Assembly: GCA_016758905.1 (NCBI GenBank)
Contig: JAEPQZ010000017.1
Coordinates: forward strand, 434,001-498,000
DNA: 64,000 nt
Source of the DNA: Umbelopsis isabellina
Lineage: Eukaryota; Mucoromycota; Umbelopsidomycetes; Umbelopsidales; Umbelopsidaceae
Direction: 5' to 3'
Part shown: positions 35,018-47,067 of the stretch, in pieces
Layout: every line of letters starts with the position of its first letter
Position numbering within the stretch: position 1 is the first letter of the stretch
Notes under the pieces: model-generated
What the model saw: only the letters and a program-made list of their open reading frames with translations
The model's database searches: none
Told to the model about the DNA's origin: nothing
Program-made: the position numbers and the translations under genes

Positions 35018-37932
35018 ATGTTATTCTACTCTAAAGCTTGTGTTGCTGTGCTAGCCATAGCAACCACACCTCTGGTCACTGCGCAGATATCATGGTCCGC
35101 TGCCTACACATTGGCTAACCAAGCGGTCTCTGGCATGAATGTCACGGGCCTTGTTAGCTTGGGATCTGGTAGCTCGGGTGGATGCCTCGGCAATGTGGCA
35201 GCGGTAGGAAACATTGGATCTATGTGTCTGCAGGACTCACCCATTGCTGTCCGCCTAGCTTACAACGTAACAGGTGGCATTGCTGGTATCAATGTCGCTG
35301 CTACCTTTGACAAGGCGCTGGCGCTTCAGCGCGGACAACAAATGGGCATGGAATTTAAAGGCAAGGGTGTGAATATCCAATTGGGACCGGACATCAACAT
35401 GGTGCGAAGTCCAGATGCTGGTCGTAATTGGGAGACTTTTGGGGAAGATCCTTACCTTACCGGTATCATGGGTGCTCAAACTATTATTGGCACACAAAGC
35501 CAGGGAGTAGTGCGTTTGAACATCAATTTGATCCAAAAAGTTTCAATCAATGGGGTATATTGACAGCCACCTTTTAGATTGCGACTGCCAAACATTTCAT
35601 TCTGTACGAACAAGAAACTGGACGTACTTGGGTAAGTAAGAAAAGCTCATAGCTCAATGATCATTTTCCATTGACCCATTCTGTACAGGAATCGTCTAAT
35701 GCCGATGACCGTACTTTACACGAGATTTACCTTTGGCCGTTTGCCAGAGCCGTCGAAGCTGGTGTAGGCGCTATCATGTGCTCATATAATAGAATAAACG
35801 AAACATATGCCTGTCAGAACAACGACACACTGACCACCATTTTGAAAGGCGAGCTTGGTTTCCAAGGTTTTGTCATGAGCGACTGGGGTGCAACTCAGTC
35901 GGGAGCACCAAGTATACTCGCAGGATTAGACATGGACATGCCTGGAGGCGATGGTAACTGGGGTAGCAACATGGTCGCAAATGTTAATGCTGGTACTGTG
36001 CCTCTCAGTCGAGCCAAGGACGCTGCCACGAGAATTGCTGCCGCATACTACAAGATGGGCCAACAAAACGGATATCCTACCGCAGCTATCAATTCCAACA
36101 ATCCATCAGCTGCGCCATACGTGAATGTTCAAGCCGATCACAGTACCCTTATCCGACAGATAGGTGCGGCTTCTGCCGTTCTACTCAAAAATCAAGGCAA
36201 TATCCTTCCACTCAAAACTCCGGCTACTTTGGGAGTGATAGGTGGCGACGCTGCCGATTCAGCTGGCGACTATGGTGCCCAGGGATGTCAAGTGTTGTCT
36301 TGCGATAACGGTACTTTGGCTATGGGATGGGGCTCAGGAGGTAGTTACCTACCCTATCTTATCAATCCTTTGCAAGGTATACAAACTCGTGCACCTTCAG
36401 CTACCAAAGTCATCTCCTCTTTGGACGTGTGGAATTACACTCATGCTGCTCAGGTAGCTGCGACAGTGGATATTGCCATCGTTTTTGGAAATGCCGATTC
36501 TGGCGAGGGTATCGATAGAGATAACTTGAGCCTTTGGTACGATGCTGATGCCTTGATCACCGCTGTGGCCACAGCGAACCCCAATACAATTGCTGTCATC
36601 CACGCTGCCGGGCCTGTACTCATGCCTTGGATCAATCTGGTCAAGGGAGTAATTTACGCCGGTTTGCCTGGTCAAGAAACTGGTAACTCTCTTGCAGATG
36701 TCCTTTGGGGTGATGTTAACCCTTCTGGCAGACTTCCCTATACGCTCGCTAAGGCAACTGCAGACTATCCGGCCCATATCTCCACAGCCTCAGATATCAG
36801 CTACTCGGAAGGTCTCCTAATGGGATACCGGTATTTCGACGCAAAAAATGTAGCACCTCTATTTGAATTTGGATTTGGACTCTCGTACACAACGTTTGCT
36901 TATAGTGGTCTTAGTGTTAACTCTAACAGTGCCAATGTGACAGTGAGCATTACTGTTCAAAACACTGGCTCAGTATCTGGAGCGGAAGTACCACAGCTAT
37001 ACGTTGGATTCCCATCCAGCGCTGGTGAGCCTCCAAAGGTCCTTCGTGGGTTTGAAAAGGTCACAATAGCAGCTGGCGCTAAAACCACGGTCAGCTTTGT
37101 GGTGTCCATTGCCAAAGAACTCAGTATCTGGGATTCTCCAAGCAGCTCGTGGGTTGTTCCATCTGGCACTTTTACTGCCTATATTGGTGCCAGTAGCCGG
37201 GATATTCGACAACAAACAACTTTCACAGTAAGTGGCAGTGGTGGTGGTACTTCTTCTGGTTGGTCGTACCTGGGATGTTATGTCGATACATTGACTCCCC
37301 GTACTCTACCATACAATGCTGCTGCTGTGAGCGGCGGTATGACCGTCGAGGCTTGTGAATCTGAGTGTCTAGCTGCAAATTATATCTATGCCGGCGTTGA
37401 ATATGGTAACGAATGTTGGTGTGGTAATACTAAGCCAAGCACCACAGCTACTCCCTCTGATTGCAATATGGCTTGTGCAGGAAAATCATCAGAAACCTGC
37501 GGTGCGGGTTCTCGCTTGAGTGTCTATTCGTATGGCTCTGGTAGCTCCACAACAACGACCAGTAAAACCACCACTAGCAAGGTAACTTCAACAACTTCGA
37601 CAAAAACCACTTCCACTACAACCACCACTGCTACTGCCACACCTAGCAATGGATGGAAGTACTTGGGGTGCTATGTTGATGCACTTAGTCCACGAACTTT
37701 GCCTTATGGAGCACCAGCAGTAAGCTCTGGAATGACCGTCGAGGCCTGTGAGACTGAGTGCTCAGCTGCAAGTTACACCTATGCCGGCGTTGAATATGGT
37801 GACGAATGCTGGTGTGGAAACACAATGCCACCTACTGCAGCTAGTGCAAGCGATTGCTCGATGACTTGTGCTGGAAACTCTGCAGAGAAGTGTGGTGCCG
37901 GAGGCCGCTTTAATTTATATCAGCATATGTAA
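35018..37932 (+). CDS. Secreted GH3 beta-glucosidase with two WSC domains
   Basis: Three exons (35018-35509, 35578-35631, 35689-37932) give 929 aa. A signal peptide ends at about residue 22 (TTPLVTA/QISW). The GH3 barrel has KHF and the nucleophile Asp in GFVMSDWGA, followed by the alpha/beta sandwich and a fibronectin-III-like end (GYRYFDAKN...FGFGLSYT). Two WSC domains follow, each starting LGCYVD and containing AGVEYG-ECWCGN and CGAG, joined by a Thr/Ser/Lys-rich linker of about 35 residues. GH3 enzymes split beta-glucosides from the non-reducing end; WSC domains bind glucans or cell-wall polysaccharide and can tether the enzyme. The two WSC copies are close to one another, so they arose by a recent tandem duplication. 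It is convergent with the GH78 gene. Confidence 0.93.
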
Positions 37933-38245
37933 ATTGGAAGGATTGGATTTCAGTAACGTATATCAGCAAATAAATTATTGACCAAGTATTTATCATATCT
38001 TTGGGAAAGAACATAATACGCAAACTCCAATTTTTGGACTTTTTGACATAGTAAAGATTGCTATATGTTGTGGTCCTTATGAGGACTTAGGATATAGTGA
38101 ATACAAGAATTTGAAACAGTTTATTGGGACTGAAAACGATAGTTTGCATAGAAACAATTAAAGGACTGACTGCTTGTTTACACATCAATAGCGACACAGC
38201 GCTATGTATGCTTTGTTACAAACCAATAAATAGTGAGATGGTCAA
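37933..38245. other. Short convergent intergenic region
   Basis: Joint 3' region of the GH3 and GH78 genes. Nothing else seen. Confidence 0.5.
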
Positions 38246-40810
38246 CTAGCTTTTATTGCCTATCATGCTCGTCACTGTTACCTGCCCTTTGCCATGACCA
38301 CCAACAGTAACATTGGAAATAGTTGTGCCATTTGCAATAGACCAACTTGCCTGAATATAACCACTTTCTGGAATAGGCACCCTACCCTTGGCCCAAGTAA
38401 TACCTAATCCTTCCGTAACGTCTAAGACTGGATCGAATATCCAATCGAAAGACTTTGCGGTCGCATTCCATTGCTTTCGTACACCCAAGACGTAGTCACT
38501 CAGAATATAAGTAGGTGCTCCTCCCCAAGGATGACTCAAGCTCGTAAATATACCAATACCAGGGCTTCCATCAGGATATACGTATTCCCAACTTGCGCCT
38601 GTATAGTATTTATCGTTGTTCACCATAGACGGCCAATATACTTCCAGCATGTTTTTCAGCACTGGAGTTACAGTTTCAGCAGATACATTGAGGACAGTGT
38701 TTGCAAGAAAGAGGGATTCAAGTACAAAGCCTTGAACATTGGGTGAAAGTTGAGTGCTAGCACTATTGCCGATAGTGGAAGAATCTTTGTACCCGATTTG
38801 ATAAAAGAGGTCGCTGAGCTTATTGATGCTACTGGTTGCTTGAGTCGTGTTAGCCATACCGCCACGAATGGCGAAAGCGGTAGCGAGAAGTGAAGTATCA
38901 TCAGGCTGGCTAAGCGCCAATTCATAGGAACCAAGTTTATCTGACCAAAGCTGTGAGTTGATAGCTGTACTGAATTTTTGTGACAATGTTTGGTATGAAT
39001 TTGCAGTAGTAGATTCTCCTATAGCCTCAGCGGCTTGAGCCAATTGATTTAAAGCAATGGCGAATAAAGCCGTGGGAGCAGTCGCGTTTTGGGAATTTTG
39101 AGCAGTGAACCAAAAAGCTCCATCAGCAGCTAGCAAGTTGGTGGAATTATCTACGTAACGAGATACAATAGTGTCTACGAGCCTTTCTATGCCACTCCAA
39201 TACTTTTTGAGTAAAGAAAGATCATTCGTTAACTTGTAGTAGTCCCCAACTGTGACCAGGAACAGAATAGGATAGTCCTGTTCACCCCATTCTGAAGGAT
39301 ATTCAGCATATCTATAGGTGTATCCAGCGCCTGGATAAGCTTGAATAGGTACCAATCCCGAACCGGCACCAGTGGTCAGTTGCCAGTCGAATTCGAACTC
39401 AATCATGCTTTTGATGGTATCAAATCTACCAGTACTTGCAGCAAGAATGCGTGCAGTGTGAACAAAATCTCCAATCCATACCAAACGATCACGTTTTGCT
39501 CCATCCAGGCAAACATTTCGAGAGTTGGACGCTATAGAATATTCTTCATACACTGCGCTGGAAGTCAGATCATTGGTGTATACAACCGTACCGTTTTCAG
39601 CCACGACTTTCACGTTCTTGACATAAGCAGCTTGATCAAGGTAAGGCCCAAAGCCCCAAGTTCCATCGGTTACTTTGGTTGTTCCCCATGATGGGCTGAT
39701 GTACTGTACATATTGGTCACTTGGTACAAATGCGACTTGGGTACCATTAATAGAGATGTTGTAGCCTGTGGGAGAGATTGTGGTAGACACCTCATACCAT
39801 CGGTTCAAAGCGACATTCATTGAAATATTGTAATGTGAGATGGGGGCAGATCCTAGGATGGTTTGATTGACGATACTGAAACCAAATCCAGCAGTCAAGC
39901 TGTTCGGAGGAAGCAACACCTGATCGGCATTAAGCAGTTGCGGTCCACTTGCTGTCAAAACAAAGTATGGTCCATATCCTCCGTTTGCACCTCCAGCAAC
40001 CCGCCAGCCTGTTCCTCCTCTGGTGATTTTGGTAGCAAATGACATTGTATAATTACCATAGTTCACACCTTTGGCCGAGACAGCTGGAAACTGACCTCTG
40101 ATGAGAGCGCCATCCTTGGTAACTTCCCATGTTGAAGGCTGAGAATAGGCTTCAACACAAGCTGCTTGGACAGCACGAGCTCCGAGACCCCATACGCTGT
40201 TTAAGTCATTCTGTGAGCTCGAAAACAAACCGGGTAAGCTGTCGGTTGAGTTGATAACGGCGGACGGTTTGAATCCAACGCCATTCAACACTATAGAAGT
40301 GTTGGATAGGAGCGTAATTGTTTGCCATCGCTGACCACCTTGTAGAAAGAACGATTCGGTTCGACCCTTGGTACTGATATTGAAAGTTTCTGTACGGAAC
40401 GAGTTCATAAGGCCATTCACAAAATAGCTGACGACCCTTCAGTAAAGAAATGGATGAATATGCAGTAGCAAAAAATGAACTTACAATGGACCATCACCAA
40501 CTGGCAACTCCAGACCTCCATATGGTTCTGAATATTTGAGTTCTATCTGTGCTTCCAATGTCTCCAAAGACGTTACTTCAACGAACGGAAATCCTGCCAC
40601 TTCAGCTCCGTAATCCAAAGTGAGAACAGGGTTCTGGGTATCAAGTGTGATCGCTTTACTCGAGTATGGGGACAGGTTACTCATACTGGAGTTGTTACCA
40701 AGGTAAAATTTTACTGGAGTATAGTCGCTAGTTGCATTAACATTGGTTGGTTGATATGACTTGACCTCATGGAGGCAAGCCAAGCCCACCAAAACCCACC
40801 GAAATTGCAT
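38246..40810 (-). CDS. Secreted GH78 alpha-L-rhamnosidase
   Basis: Two exons (40485-40810, 38246-40436) encode 838 aa. A signal peptide covers about residues 1-18 (MQFRWVLVGLACLHEVKS). The GH78 catalytic barrel shows GAKRDRLVWIGD, the acid-containing pattern of the family, with later stretches EWGEQDYPILFLVTVGDYY, TGASWEYVYPDG and SHPWGGAPTYILSDYVLG. An inserted concanavalin-like region (about residues 260-370, with GTGWRVAGGANGGYGPYF) precedes the barrel, as in many fungal members. GH78 removes terminal alpha-L-rhamnose from flavonoid and other plant glycosides and from pectin side chains. The many N-x-S/T sequons fit a secreted enzyme. A TATA box lies about 57 nt upstream of the ATG. Confidence 0.93.
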
Positions 40811-41297
40811 GGTAGAAACTTGAGTCTACTAATCAGCTTTTCTATAGACACAAGGAAATAACCATGTTTATATAGCCCGCCCTCATGCCCGGACATGGAT
40901 ATGTCCCGTTCAAATCTAGTTGAGTGAAAAATGACATCCGAAAAGGAATAGTATAGTTTCGATCGGTTCCACGTTAATTTACCCCGCGGGGTACATTGCA
41001 ATCTTAAATTTTCCCGAGGATTGTACAAGAGAAGTAGTCTGAAATTGGCAAGGATGTGAACAATGGTTAGGTAATTGCATAGCGCAATGCTAAATATCTA
41101 TAGTAATTTTCCCATTATTCTAGCTTGCCAGGCGTACGATTGCAACAATTTCCCAAGCATGCGAATATTTCATGTCGTACATCTCATCTGTCAATGGAAT
41201 ATATATATGGGAAAAAAACTACTCTCAAAGGTGTTGGGCTTTTACACAAATTTGATATTTTATTACTGGTGGCTTTGGTTTACGGCTACTCGATATA
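40811..41297. other. Intergenic region
   Basis: Holds the GH78 promoter at its left end (TATA box listed separately) and the 3' flank of the NIS1-like gene at its right. No other feature seen. Confidence 0.4.
40867..40874 (-). promoter_or_regulatory. TATA box of the GH78 gene
   Basis: TATATAAA on the minus strand, about 57 nt upstream of the ATG at 40810. Confidence 0.6.
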
Positions 41298-41857
41298 TTA
41301 TAGCGTGGCTGTAAAAGTGGTGGTAAAGAACTCTACATCAGTGTTTATAGCAGCCTGCCAATGGTCAAAAGAGTTAGTAAAGCATGAGATTTATACTTTC
41401 ATTCGAACATCTCTATTGACTTACTCCAAGTCCTCTGGTAATAGCAGCAGTTAGAGTATAGCTACCACTGCCGGAGTCGAATTGACTAGCAGGCAGTTTT
41501 ACATTGAGTGTAAAGTTACCAGTTCCCTATATAGAGTAATTTGCTATGAGCTTAAGCTAGTTACATAGTCAATGCCTATCATTTGCTTACCGTAGAGTAG
41601 TGGCCTAATGATACAAGATCAAAATTCTCTACAAAACTGTAGAGACTTTTTCCATCTTTAGATGAAGCCGGATGAACTCCGACGGCGATAGAGAAGTCAT
41701 AATATGTGGTAGGGCCGTTCACAGTAGCAAAGGTAAGAGGGTATTTACTATTAGAGGAAGGTCGATACTGCTTTACAGTAGGAACTATCTTGGTGATATG
41801 GGCAGTAGCACAGAGCACAAAGCAAGTAAGGAGGAGGACAAGGGATTGAAAGTGCAT
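41298..41857 (-). CDS. Small secreted protein, NIS1-like
   Basis: Three exons (41591-41857, 41425-41526, 41298-41354) give 141 aa. A signal peptide covers residues 1-19 (MHFQSLVLLLTCFVLCATA). The mature part reads ITKIVPTVKQY, then YYDFSIAVGVHP, LYSFVENFDLVSLG, NFTLNVKLPASQF and GSYTLTAAITRGLG, matching in order the NIS1 pattern (VYDVAIAFGYAP, a middle LG stretch, then a beta-rich end). NIS1 proteins of Dikarya are effectors that bind plant receptor kinases of the BAK1/BIK1 type; a role here is inferred only. The third exon was added because the second ends at a perfect gtaagt donor with a TACTAAC branch site, and the join continues the beta pattern (AAINTDVEFFTTTF). Without it the protein would stop three residues later. 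Confidence 0.6.
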
Positions 41858-42911
41858 GATGATTTTACTGCAGATCAAAAGTGTAATAATGGTGTCTTTT
41901 TATACTTTTTTAGCATTGTGATTTACTTTTATCTATAGATGTACATATTTAAAACTAATAGGCAAGTATGGAGTGATTTCGCAGCAAATCATGCAGTGTG
42001 GCGTTCCAAATGGGTCTACGCAGCATAATTTATGGGCTGTGAAAGTATTTTTACCAATGTCCAATAATAACACCGCCGAAAATAATACAATTTTCTTGAA
42101 ACACAATATACAACCAATCAATTCATAACCGTGACATAAAAATGAACCTACGAACATGGCCTCAGTTGATTAGCAATGCATCGAACAAGGACCATAATTC
42201 TGAGTGGTTAAAGTTGCTCGACGGCCTCAGGCCACTCATATCGTCCAGATCGAGTCTTTGCACCGAGCGGAAGGGCAGGGGTTTCGTGCGCTACATACAC
42301 AATCAGGGTCCCTGCCCATAATACGCCTGTCACTTAAGCTATCAATATGAAAATATACTGCATATGTATTTGGGCAAGACAAGCATAATTCCAAGAAACC
42401 AAAGCTTTTTAATTCTATTGTTAGCTAAAATATGTGGTCACGAGACGTCAAGTTCAAAAAGCAATAAGGCTAGCACATTTGGTAGTGTATATCAGCCACA
42501 AGTTGACGTAGCGATAAAATATTGATACATTTGTTAGTCAAGCAGGTTTGTTCTTGGTCCAAGCACTTGCAAGGACTTCTTACTAATACTAGAGAACAAA
42601 GTATTTTTAGGTTAGGACAATCTGCATTTTAGGAAATTGACCAAGGTATCCAGGAGCAGTTTCCAATGAACATGTCCTTGATACTAAAGGCGAAACTGAA
42701 AGTTGCAGCTGGTGGTAGAGCCAATGAATTTGCAAAGACAATCGTTGAGACTCAATATTTGAATGTTTACGTCGTTTGGGATATGACTTGGTGCTACAAA
42801 ACTGCGGCAATATTGAACCGCAGTAAGCAGTTCCATGTGACTGTCTTCCCCGGACGAGATATTAAATCGGTTGTTGAGCTACTGTTGCTACGCTTTTATT
42901 ACATACAGCGT
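41858..42911. other. Intergenic region with a GC-rich patch
   Basis: Contains the NIS1-like promoter (TATA box listed separately) and a GC-rich segment at 42190-42320 discussed in the findings. From 42666 the frame of the NF-X1 gene is already open, with an alternative ATG. Confidence 0.45.
41897..41903 (-). promoter_or_regulatory. TATA box of the NIS1-like gene
   Basis: TATAAAA on the minus strand, about 40 nt upstream of the ATG at 41857. Confidence 0.6.
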
Positions 42912-45900
42912 ATGAACGACAATCCAACTCATGAGCTCAACGCCGGTGCTGCCAGTCCAGCAGCGGTTGGCCATTCTCACGCAAATGCTTCTAAATCTGC
43001 CAGACGTCGTCGTCCACGCCAAAAGCCTCAGGGCGAAAAGGCCAACCAGGATCAACCGAAAGATGTCAAACCAGATCAAGCTCCTGCTAACGCCGATGTT
43101 CAAGCATCTGCGAGTACTCCGGCCAAAAAGCCTAACAATAGAAGAAAGAAAGGTAGTAATAACAAACAGAAGGTAGAAGGAGGACAGGAAGGTACCGCGG
43201 AAACTGGAGAGTTAGCAACCGCCGTGGCACAGCCCTCTCCAGCACACAACTCTCGTTCAAAGGGGAAGAGTCGCTTTAACAAGAATAGACCGCAAGGTCA
43301 ATTGACTGATACAACCACAGATGTGCCTGTAGTAGCAGCCACCCCAATTGCTAGTTCGGCTACAACTGCTCCTAAAAGACGAAATAATAACCGTCGCTCG
43401 CGTAATCAAAATAGTCGTATTAGTCAATTGAAAGAAGACGAAATCAAGGATTTGTTAACTTCTCTGACTCACGGATTAACTACTTCTACTTACGAATGTA
43501 TGATCTGCTGGGATGTAGTTAGACCTGGTCAACAAACTTGGAGCTGCGATTGCTGCTGGGCGGTATTTCACTTGGGCTGTGTTCAGACATGGGCTAACAA
43601 ATCTCTCAACGGTAAGCATATGGTAAATTCGTGTATGTAAAAAATTGCTTATTGAAATCGTTTCTATCCCTGCAGATACGTCGAGCAATCTTCCTGTCAA
43701 AAACTGGAGATGCCCTGGATGTCAATATACTCGAACTGTGATCCCCAAGGAATACGTTTGTTTCTGCGGAAAACAACTTAATCCTGACTATAACAAGTAT
43801 ATCACTCCTCACAGTTGTGGACAATTGTGTGGGAGTAAACGAGATTGTCCTCACGAATGTGTGCTGTAAGTGAAGTTTAAGATGTTTTTTGCCTTTAATG
43901 AGAATTTGCTGACCATCCTGCATGACAGACCCTGCCATCCTGGACCATGTCCACCGTGCAGCGCTATGTCACCTGTGACATCCTGCTTCTGTGGCAGTGA
44001 AACATACCAAACTAGATGTGTTGATACCGATTATTCATCCCTGGGCCGGTCCTGTGGAAAACTTTGTGGAGAGCTGTTAGGGTGCGGCAAGCATGAATGT
44101 AAAAGTGAATGTCATGCTGGACTGTGTCCACCATGCGATGTTGAAGAAGTTCAATCTTGCTATTGTGGAAAACATGAGCGAAAAGCAAAGTGTGGCAGCG
44201 GATCTCCTGTTAAGAGTGGAAGCATCACTGGATACTATAGCTGCAAGGCCAAATGTAACCAGTAAGTAATCATCATATGTATACATGCAAGCAACTCCTT
44301 TTGTTGATTATGTATCTATTTGGCAGTCCATTCGCTTGTGGAAAGCACTTTTGTACTCAAGTATGTCATCCCTTGGAATCCAATCCTCCTATTTGCCCTT
44401 TCGATCCTTCTATTGTGAATAGCTGCCCTTGCGGTTCGTCAGTTGTAGAACCAGATTCACGCAAATCCTGTCAAGATCCGGTTCCAACCTGCAGTCGTGT
44501 ATGTTACAAACCACTCCCATGTGGCCACAATTGCCTCGACGCATGTCATACAGGAAATTGCAGGCCGTGTACACAAAAGGTCAAGGTTGCATGCCGATGC
44601 GGATCCTCTACATTTGAAAGGACATGCCATACAGTGGTTGAAGCAGCAGGTGGAGAGGCTCCTCAGTGCGATCGACTGTGTGGATCTTTGAAGAATTGCG
44701 GCAGGCATCAGTGTTCGACAAAATGTTGTCCAGCAGCAAGTGCAAGTAAAAGCGCTGGCAAGAAGAAAGCTACAACTTCTAAAGGTGAAAGCAGTGGCAG
44801 TGTCTTGCATGAGTGCGACATGGTTTGCGACCGAAAGTTGAAATGTGGACGACATAGCTGCAAACTTCCTTGTCATAAGGGCCGATGCCCACCTTGTATG
44901 GGTAAGAGAAATGCATAATTCTGAATTTATGGTGTTTTCTTATACTAACTGCATATTTAGAGGCGGAATGGAATGAAATTAGTTGCCACTGTGGCAGAAC
45001 TAGGCTGGAACCTCCTATTCGCTGTGGAACAACTCTTCCTCCTTGCACAGGCACTTGTGTTCGACCAAGCTCCTGCGGCCATGTCCGGTTATTGAATCAT
45101 AATTGCCACCCTGATGATGAACCCTGCCCACCATGCTCAGTTCTTGTAGAGCGACGGTGTATGTGTGGCAAATCATTGTTGAAAAATATACCATGCTTCA
45201 GAGGTGCCCCTAGTTGTGGATCTGTTTGCGCTAGTCCATTGCCCTGTGGCCATCTGTGCAGACGCGTGTGCCACAAGGCTCCATGCTTACCCGAAGGTGA
45301 ACATTGCAAGCAACTATGCGGCAAGATCAAGAAGTGTGGTCACGCCTGCGACGAAAAATGTCATGCACCAGATCCATGCTCTGCCGAAAAGAAATGTACA
45401 GCCAAGGTGATGGCAACCTGCGAGTGTGGTCTTCAAAAACTTGAAGTCGCTTGTAACGCTACCGCAACTTCCAGCGGATCCAAACGAGTTTTAGCATGCA
45501 ACGACTACTGCGCCAAGGCAGATCGTAATCGCAGACTGGCTGCTGCTTTGGAAATCAACCGGTCGACCGATCCTGCCGAAGCAGAGAACGTAGAGTATCC
45601 GGAGGAAACCCGTGCATACTATGTCAGCAACCCAACATGGTGCCGTAATATTGTTAGTCAACTGGATGAATTTGTTAAGGACGAGGCTAAGAGGAATCTC
45701 AACTTCAAGCCAATGAAACCACTACAAAGAAAGTTTATTCACGAAATGTGCGAAGTTTATCAACTCAAATCAGAAGGTGTTGACCCGGAACCATACAGAA
45801 GCGTAATTGTTTCCAAATCTCAAGGCGAAGGCAAGATTCCAAAGAACCCCATTGCCATTGCAGCTTACCAAAAGCGTAAGGCTCCTGGTTCTCTCTCAGT

Positions 45901-46570
45901 GGTCAACTCAGTTATACCACCCATCGCTGTTGAGCAACTTCGAAAATCTTTCAAACCAGCTATCAATGCCATGTATTTGGCTGATTTGAGCTTTGGACTA
46001 ATTAAGGAGGACTTGGACAAACATCTAGAGCACGCTTTTGGCGCTATCAAGTTTGTGTCCAAGTGGCTCGACACCGACGCCGTCGTCATGCCCTACACAG
46101 GTAGCATGTCTTTGGAGGAGATAGAAGTCTGGCTTCTGCAAACTAGGAAAGACCTTCGGTCTACCCTTATACCCAAAGGTATTGTCGCACACGTTGATTG
46201 CTGCTGGGTGAACAAGGATGGTGAAATCGTCTGGCCCGGCGGCAAAAGCCCTTACGAAAAAGCAAAGGACGCTATTGCTGCCAAGGAAGGCGACCAGAAG
46301 CTTGCACCAGTTCGTGTGGATAATACTTTTGGAGCATTGCAAGATGAGCCCGAGCTGGTAACTGAAGCAGAAGACGAAGACGGCTGGACTACCATCAAGC
46401 GCAACACTAAACCTGTTGGTGTTTGGAACGACGTGAGCGAACTTGCTAGTCTCTACGTGTCACCCAGCGTACTTCAATCAGGTTCTAGCTCTCAAGATAC
46501 TGACCCAACTCCAAACGAAGACCCTTCAAATGCTGACCCTGTTGAAAACTGGGAAGCTCTTGAAGAATAG
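42912..46570 (+). CDS. FAP1: FAP1/NF-X1-type zinc finger protein
   Basis: Five exons (42912-43611, 43676-43865, 43929-44261, 44327-44901, 44961-46570) give 1,135 aa. Residues 1-180 are basic and low-complexity (Lys/Arg/Asn/Gln). A RING/PHD-type domain follows (YECMICWD, CDCCWAVFHLGCV, WRCPGCQ), then a long row of NF-X1 fingers such as CGKHECKSECHAGLCPPC and CGRHSCKLPCHKGRCPPC, an R3H-type region with RKFIH near residue 740, and an acidic tail (WTTIKR, ENWEALEE). Yeast FAP1 binds FKBP12 and affects rapamycin response; NF-X1 represses transcription and, through the RING, may act as an E3 ligase. I chose the second ATG because the residues before it look non-coding; the first is at 42666. Confidence 0.93.
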
Positions 46571-47067
46571 ACTTATCGCACTAACCCCCCTCCCTTCTCT
46601 TTCATCCCAACAATTTGGTTTTTCTTTGCTTTTCTTTGTATTTGCTTTACAGTATTCGCAAAATAAAAAGTAATGTTTTTAAAAAGTAATGTTTGAACAT
46701 CGGTCCATTGTCCACCGAAATTAAAAAATACACGGTCAACATAAAACGGATGCACGCCAGCCCAGTAGGGCTGGAGGGGTCCTTCTTGGGAACAAGTAGC
46801 GCAGCATAGTTCATAAAGTAAAGCACCCACTACGACTCTAAACAAGTTCCCGTTACATTGTGTGAAGAAAACTTTTATCAAAACAAGCAGATTTTTATAC
46901 AGGCTGGGCAAAAAATTTAAGCCGTCACATCACGTGCATTACAGTAACACCAAAGACAACTTTTTATGCGCACGAAGAACGACTGGTAGCCGACGTGAAT
47001 GAAACTGCCCACCATTTTACTTATGGCCACAAAGTATCCGATATGAACACTCGATATTATACAATTT
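46571..47067. other. Convergent intergenic region
   Basis: 3' flanks of FAP1 and MoaC. It holds a short imperfect direct repeat of AAAAAGTAATGTTT at 46664-46694. An ORF at 46573-46911 on the minus strand looks like noise. Confidence 0.4.

Noticed and set aside
42666-42911. Upstream extension of the FAP1 frame
   Set aside because: In frame with an ATG, but the composition looks non-coding and differs from the low-complexity start of the family.
46573-46911. 112-aa minus-strand ORF
   Set aside because: It lies in the 3' flank of two convergent genes and has no recognised family.
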